From Larix kaempferi (lineage: Eukaryota; Streptophyta; Pinopsida; Pinales; Pinaceae): 64,000 nucleotides of DNA. Positions 58,901 to 64,000 of this stretch are shown here, piece by piece; positions within the stretch are counted from its first letter, which is position 1, and every line of letters begins with the position of its first letter. A program made the translations under genes and the position numbers. The notes under the pieces were generated by a model. It saw only the letters and a list, made by a program, of their open reading frames with translations. It was not told the DNA's origin and ran no database searches. The stretch lies in assembly GCA_027924585.1 (NCBI GenBank), contig BSBM01000370.1, positions 26,159,501-26,223,500 of the forward strand, given 5' to 3'.

Positions 58901-61017
58901 AACAAATGCAACTACATAATGAAATTGGCTTAAATTGCTCAGAGGATTATTACTGTCAACGTTATGTATCATTGTAATGAAGGTGGAATTGAATGCTCCC
59001 AATATATTACCACTTGATATGGGTTCCTACAAAGCATACACCAAATCTTGTCTGAATAGATCATAGTAGCCTGTGAATAAATCCACTTTCCTTCCATCTA
59101 TACTTGGATATTTTTCATGATCTAAGGATTTCGTCTCATGCAATTCCTTTGAGTCAAAAGGAGCCATTAAATCTACATTTTTCTCCTTGTTAAACATTAT
59201 TTTGGAAAAGGTGGAGATAGAAAAGATATCGTCGATGTTTTGTCTTGTTGGTTCTTTGAAAAAATTTCTATGGTGTCATGTAACCTCTACTTCCATGTCC
59301 TTGAAATTTGTAGTTGTTACTCTTTCTCATTTATTCAAATTCCAAATGGTATTCATTACTTTCGACAGAAGTTGGAATGTCTATGGATTTTTTTGTATTG
59401 TTATCATCCTTCTTTGTCTAAGTAACCCTACTCTTCTCCCTCCACATGGTCTCCTCCCAAGCCAAGAGACACACTTTCTCCTCTTGCTATGAATACAACT
59501 TTACCTTATTAGCTTTAGATATATTCTTATTGGGAAATTCATTGTATATATTTTAAATATACCCTCCACTATTATAAGTATGCTCTGAGAGGCCTAAAAG
59601 ACTATTTTGACCAAGTTTTAATGATTTCTTTTATTCTTAGCAAGCTCTCTAAATTGCCTTAATTATTCCTTCTCCTTTTGTAGGTTGTAATTTGATGCAA
59701 TTATTTCTTACAAAGTGGTGTAATCCTCATATAGCATTCAATGGGGATTAAACTTGAAGCATGATGGGGGATTTTTGCCCCTCATACTCATTTGTAAAAA
59801 CATGGATACATGGCCATATTTCCCTCTCGGTGCATGGTGGATCAAGAGTTTAGGTGTATCTATGTTGGTTGCAGTTCGGGTGGTCACATTACATTTGTAG
59901 ATGATCATGATTATGTATGAAGTATGTAAAAGACAACTTTGAGAAATAAGATGGATAACAATTTTGAATGATGAAACATGTGAATAGTAAGAAAGTAAGA
60001 GTATGTGTATAATCAATAAGAATTAATAGATTACAACTTCCACTTTTGATATCCCACTCTGCTCCCTAGAATATCTATGGGGATTTGGAACTTCCTGTTC
60101 TTTGTCGTATTCAATTGGTTTGATTGGAGACAATGGATTGTGATCAGCATGCCAAGGTATGTATCATAAGTTTTCCCAAGTGTGCACTGTACAAAGTCTT
60201 CATTACATATCTAGGATCTTTCAACTCACACTTGGACTTGACTCTGAATTGGTTGTCGCTCGAGACTCTCAATTTTGGCTCAACTTTTCTAAATGGAATG
60301 CGATATTACTTTGTCTCTTTTACATCAACATATTTTCAACTTTGGTTTTGACTCAATATATTTGAATCGAGTATTTAGATACTTGGATTCATTTGACACT
60401 ATTATAATTTTGTCATGAGAATTTTGGGTTCAATTGGCATTTAGAACCTTTTGATTTTATTTTAGCTTGACTCTTTTGACTATCTTGGAGTTGATTACCA
60501 ATATAAAAAAAATTGATAAGCTACAATATTTTGACTTGAATTGCACAACCACTGAAGCTGTTCAAACAAACAGAATGTCTCACACGTGACTTTGTTTTAT
60601 TTTACAATGAGGACCATGATTTTCATCTGATTTCAAGCATTGCTTATACCATTAAATTAAAAAATAGTTTACCTTGAATGGTGTACCTTTCTTTCTAGTT
60701 GGAAATTGTTGAGCAAGAGTTTCTTCTTTGACAACTAGCATGCTATTCTTCAATGATGCATTGTTCCTTTTACCCCCTATGGGGTACATTGTTCCACTTC
60801 TTTTACGTCCACCTCTTAAATGTTTCTCTTCATACTTCTTCATAATGTTGCACCTTCTTTTCTAATTGACATGTGGCTTCTCATTCTTGGACTCTTTCCA
60901 GCTAATTCATTGCATGTGGGTTGTTGGGATTCTTCTCTGATTACAATATTCCATACTTATCTTTGTATTCGTGTGCTTAATGGCTTGGGTGTGCTCTATC
61001 TTATTCACTACTAACCA
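58901..61017. other. spacer, no gene recognised
   Basis: AT-rich; may include the 5' part of LINE 2 near 59000. No domain, RNA gene or clear repeat that I can support. Confidence 0.4.
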
Positions 61018-62329
61018 TAGTTACCAAATTCTGTCGATTTGGGATGAAGAATTTGGAAATTCAAAAACTTGGTTCGATTCGGTCATCAATTCGCCTAGCT
61101 CAGATTTGGTATAGTATACGTTTCTCTCATTTGTGACTTGGATATTGTCTTACTAATTATTGAATAATAAACTTAACAAATCTACAATAATTCCTAATTT
61201 TCCACCAAAATTTGCAATAATTTCTAATTTTCTACAAACCCTAAATATGCATTTCTCTCATTTAGCTAAAGAAAAAAGGATCTATGAACAACATACTAGA
61301 ATGAAAAAAGCTTAGTTGTTATTTCTCTTCAAATTGAATTTTAAATCTATCTCAATGAGTAGACTTGTTTCTTATTGCATAGAATCAAATTTGTAAAGAA
61401 GAAACTAAAAGATTCCATTCCTTTGTATCTAAGCTCGTTTGGAACAAGCATGAGATACCATCACCAAGGTCCAATGGTGCATTATAAAACGATAAGGGTC
61501 CAGTTCCATAGTTCAACTTCAAACATCATTGTTCCACTAAAAAATCCTATAGGTATTTATTTCTAGACAAGTTTCTACAATGGAGTCACCATCTTGTTAT
61601 TTACAAAAATTCCAAAAACCCAATTTTCACTACGAATATAACATTCTCAATGTACACTGAATCGAACTCATCCCACCATAATCTGAAAAGGATTGTTGAG
61701 AACTCTTCTTTATAGCCTTGTTATTTTTTTTAAGATCTAAGTTGTATATGTTTTAATATCATGTTACATAGATTAATACATAGAATTCAATCTCATCTAA
61801 ATAGTAATTGATAGGAGGAAAGAAATCATTTCGTGATATTGTATGGAGTTGAAGTGAAATGTGATTTATTGAAACAATTGAATATCATAAGGCAACATCT
61901 AAGTTGTATATACACAATATAATGGCAACATATAAGTTGTATATACACAATATAGTGGAAACATCCAAGTTGTCTATAGTAAACACTTTAATATCCTTTG
62001 TAGCCAATACAAATTGATATTTCAAGAGTTTTGTTAATTGCCCCATTCAACTAAAAAAAACTTCGAGGTATTTGTAATTTCCAAACAATTTTATATCCCA
62101 TGCATTTAAAATCTAAAGTACAATGTACTAAGACATTCTCTTTTAGTTGAGAAACAAGCTAAAAAACATTTTACATGTTGACCTTGTGACATTGTGGAGA
62201 TTGAAATCATAGTTATCAATTCATTTTTGTATTTGTAAGATGTATACTCCCAATTTTTTCCATATTGCATTTTAGGTAGTCGATTTTTTTCATATCGAAT
62301 CCAATTTTAATTCGAACTTGGTAACTATG
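61018..62329. mobile_element. possible non-autonomous DNA element with terminal inverted repeats
   Basis: CATAGTTACCAAATTC at 61016-61031 is mirrored by GAACTTGGTAACTATG ending at 62329, an imperfect inverted repeat enclosing about 1.3 kb with no coding domain. Another CATAGTTATCAATTC lies at about 62209. No convincing target duplication was seen. It also holds a tandem repeat of about 33 bp (61885-61975). Confidence 0.35.
61885..61975. repeat. tandem repeat of about 33 bp, three units
   Basis: Three successive units of the form GGCAACATATAAGTTGTATA followed by TACACAATATAAT; the last is diverged. Confidence 0.75.
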
Positions 62330-63317
62330 ATATTGTGCACTTGTAAATAATGTGATTTCTCAACACAAATTGCTCAAATAGTTAGTTATATAATGGCCCA
62401 CATGTTACTCCTTATTATGCAACAAGAAGGTTTAGTTATAGCCTTTTTCGCATGCTCCATTGAATATTGGATCCTCACTGGAATGAGTGGTTCTCATACT
62501 ATCCAAACAAGTATTGCATTTTTAGTAGATGGCACAACCTCCACGCTTAGATCTATCACAAACTCTAGCGAACATGAAACTCTAAAATAAAACAACCAAT
62601 CAAGCACTCAACCATGCTAACTAGAATATCCATACCATGTCAATGTACTTATTCACAATTGCCTCCAAATTACAACAAGTGCATCCTAGAATATTTGGAT
62701 TTGGTTTGTGTGATCTTCTCAACAAAGTGTATTAACTCTTGTTCTTAGTAGAGGATTCCACACATAGATTTTCCATTATCTCCTACCAGTTTTTTTGTTC
62801 AACAACTTCAAGAAATCCACGTTCTTTTTGTGGGAATGCCTGTCATTATCAACCATCGCATTGACTCATGGGAATCTCTTTAATTCCATTCCTACAAGAA
62901 ATATTGCTCAAAGTGTGAGATTTTGTAGTTTTCCTTCACTAGCGACTATGATCAATTTTTTTAATTGATCGCTCCATCTTGCCTCAAAACCTTTGCCTAA
63001 CACTCAATTTTTTGAACACTGGCTCACAACGAACTTCAAAAAATAGAATCTAAATCTCTCTAAATAAAATTTTCATTTGTGGAGAGAACATTAGGAATGA
63101 TCCACCTTAGGAGGACTCAATTTCTCATATGTAGAGATGGATTTCTGATTTCTCTTTGTTCACTTGCACATGTACGAAATACAAATTTCATAACATGAAA
63201 AAACACACTTTGAGATTGCAATAGATCTATTTCAACTTATTTAACAATGAGCTAGCAATGGGTATCATATAGTTGACATAATAACGTCCTTGACCTCCTT
63301 GATCACAATCATAGCTT
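62330..63317. other. spacer or decayed copia interior, no gene recognised
   Basis: No supported domain. Because a degenerate primer site and LTR follow at 63318, this may be the 5' interior of a minus-strand copia element, but I can read no Gag. Confidence 0.35.
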
Positions 63318-63744
63318 TGGATCTAATATCAAATGTTGGGTTTATACCATAGCAACAAATATACACAAAATTATTTAAACTAACATTGAGCAAGAGACAC
63401 TAGGGGTTTACCCTTAAGAAAACCCCAAAGGGAGATTTCATACAAGTAATCCATTCGAGTGTGTATTTTTATTGTACAATTAGATGACTTTACCTAACTT
63501 TAGGTGATGATAACAATATCACAACAATATGTTATAATAAGATATCGTGTTCAACCATGTCCAACAATATCTCCATAGATCTCTCAACTAATTCTTAGAA
63601 GATCCTCATCCCTAACTTCTCTCCTTGTCTTCATCTTGGATTCACACATATACTTTTCCATCTGGTTCACATCATTACAGAGATATCACACATTTTACAT
63701 ATTATTCATAATTCACAAGTACGAGTTAATCCTTAACTACAATG
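63318..63744 (-). mobile_element. copia-type primer site and 5' LTR, interrupted
   Basis: Minus-strand TGATATTAGATCC at about 63330-63318 agrees with the initiator tRNA-Met primer site at 10 of 13 positions. It is followed by an LTR start TGTTGGGTTTATACC at 63334. The sequence CAAGAGACACTAGGGGTTTACCC has the character of copia LTRs. The block is cut at 63744 by a copia-1-family LTR on the other strand, so its far end is not visible. Confidence 0.55.
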
Positions 63745-64000
63745 TGTTAGGATTTTTAAACACTTAGGAGTTAGTTAAGATCAACTTGTTACAATGTATC
63801 CATTAGATAAAATGTGTTTCTTTAGTATGCAATGGTATGCATTTGTATATATGTAATCCGATGGTCATGATATGTTCTTGACATAGAGTGATCTGACGGT
63901 TCATCTTTGCCTTGATCTTAACGACCATTGATATGTGGCTTAACACGCGATTGGTCCATGATCTCTATTTAAAGAGCATGGAGGGTCATTTGAAAGTTGA
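63745..64000 (+). mobile_element. copia-1-family LTR, plus strand, truncated by window end
   Basis: From TGTTAGGATTTTTAAACACT onward this is the reverse complement of the copia-1 LTR (16529-16987), sharing AGTTAGTTAAGATCAACTTG, AGTATGCA(A/T)TGGTATGCATTTG and TTTAAAGAGCATGGAGGGTC. It lies opposite to copia-1 and is a separate insertion. Whether it is a full element or a solo LTR depends on sequence beyond the window. Confidence 0.9.

Noticed and set aside
59187-59492. Plus-strand frame of 101 codons
   Set aside because: Hydrophobic composition from T-rich sequence, no domain, overlapping frames of equal quality.

Overview
This window looks like intergenic, repeat-dominated nuclear DNA of a large-genome seed plant. 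A gymnosperm is my best guess, at low to moderate confidence. The evidence is plant-type LTR retrotransposons with tRNA-Asp and initiator tRNA-Met primer sites, several layers of nested insertion, L1-like LINEs with a C-terminal RNase H, a retroelement ORF family I associate with conifer repeats, and no intact host gene. Almost every recognisable coding region is broken by stops or frameshifts, many of the CGA-to-TGA type expected when methylated cytosine decays.

Layout. 1-8648: a minus-strand Ty3/gypsy element of the Athila/Tat (OTA) group. It has its 5' LTR, tRNA-Asp PBS, gag, pol and a 20-21 bp minisatellite in the 3' region; its 3' LTR lies outside the window. 8649-12018: spacer with one unidentified ORF, a possible SINE and small tandem repeats. 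12019-13320: a copia-type 3' LTR plus internal fragment. 14331-14736: a retroelement ORF fragment. 15690-43215: what looks like one ancestral satellite block (about 430 bp monomer rich in palindromic 18-20-mers), later split by insertions. The insertions are copia-1 (16529-24344, TSD TTCTT), which itself holds a solo LTR (17053-18627, TSD AGAAT), and a composite at 26569-40540. The composite consists of family X, split by copia-2 (27313-34521), a second X copy, and further fragments.

43326-46950: a plus-strand, degenerate gene resembling DUF7869-type transposase-like proteins. 47699-48379: integrase C-terminus followed by a separate RNase H, then a TA microsatellite and an antisense retroelement ORF (48638-49440). 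51118-51705: a solo LTR with TSD AGTCA. 53540-59000: two different LINEs on the minus strand, separated by an LTR-like block. 61018-62329: a stretch bounded by an imperfect inverted repeat. 63334-64000: a copia 5' LTR cut by the start of another copia-1-family LTR.

No host operon or pathway is visible. The biology here is transposon invasion, nesting, recombination to solo LTRs and mutational decay. The items most worth a second look are the DUF7869-like gene, the RNase H placed after integrase, and the palindrome-rich satellite block. All boundaries and similarities were judged by eye.
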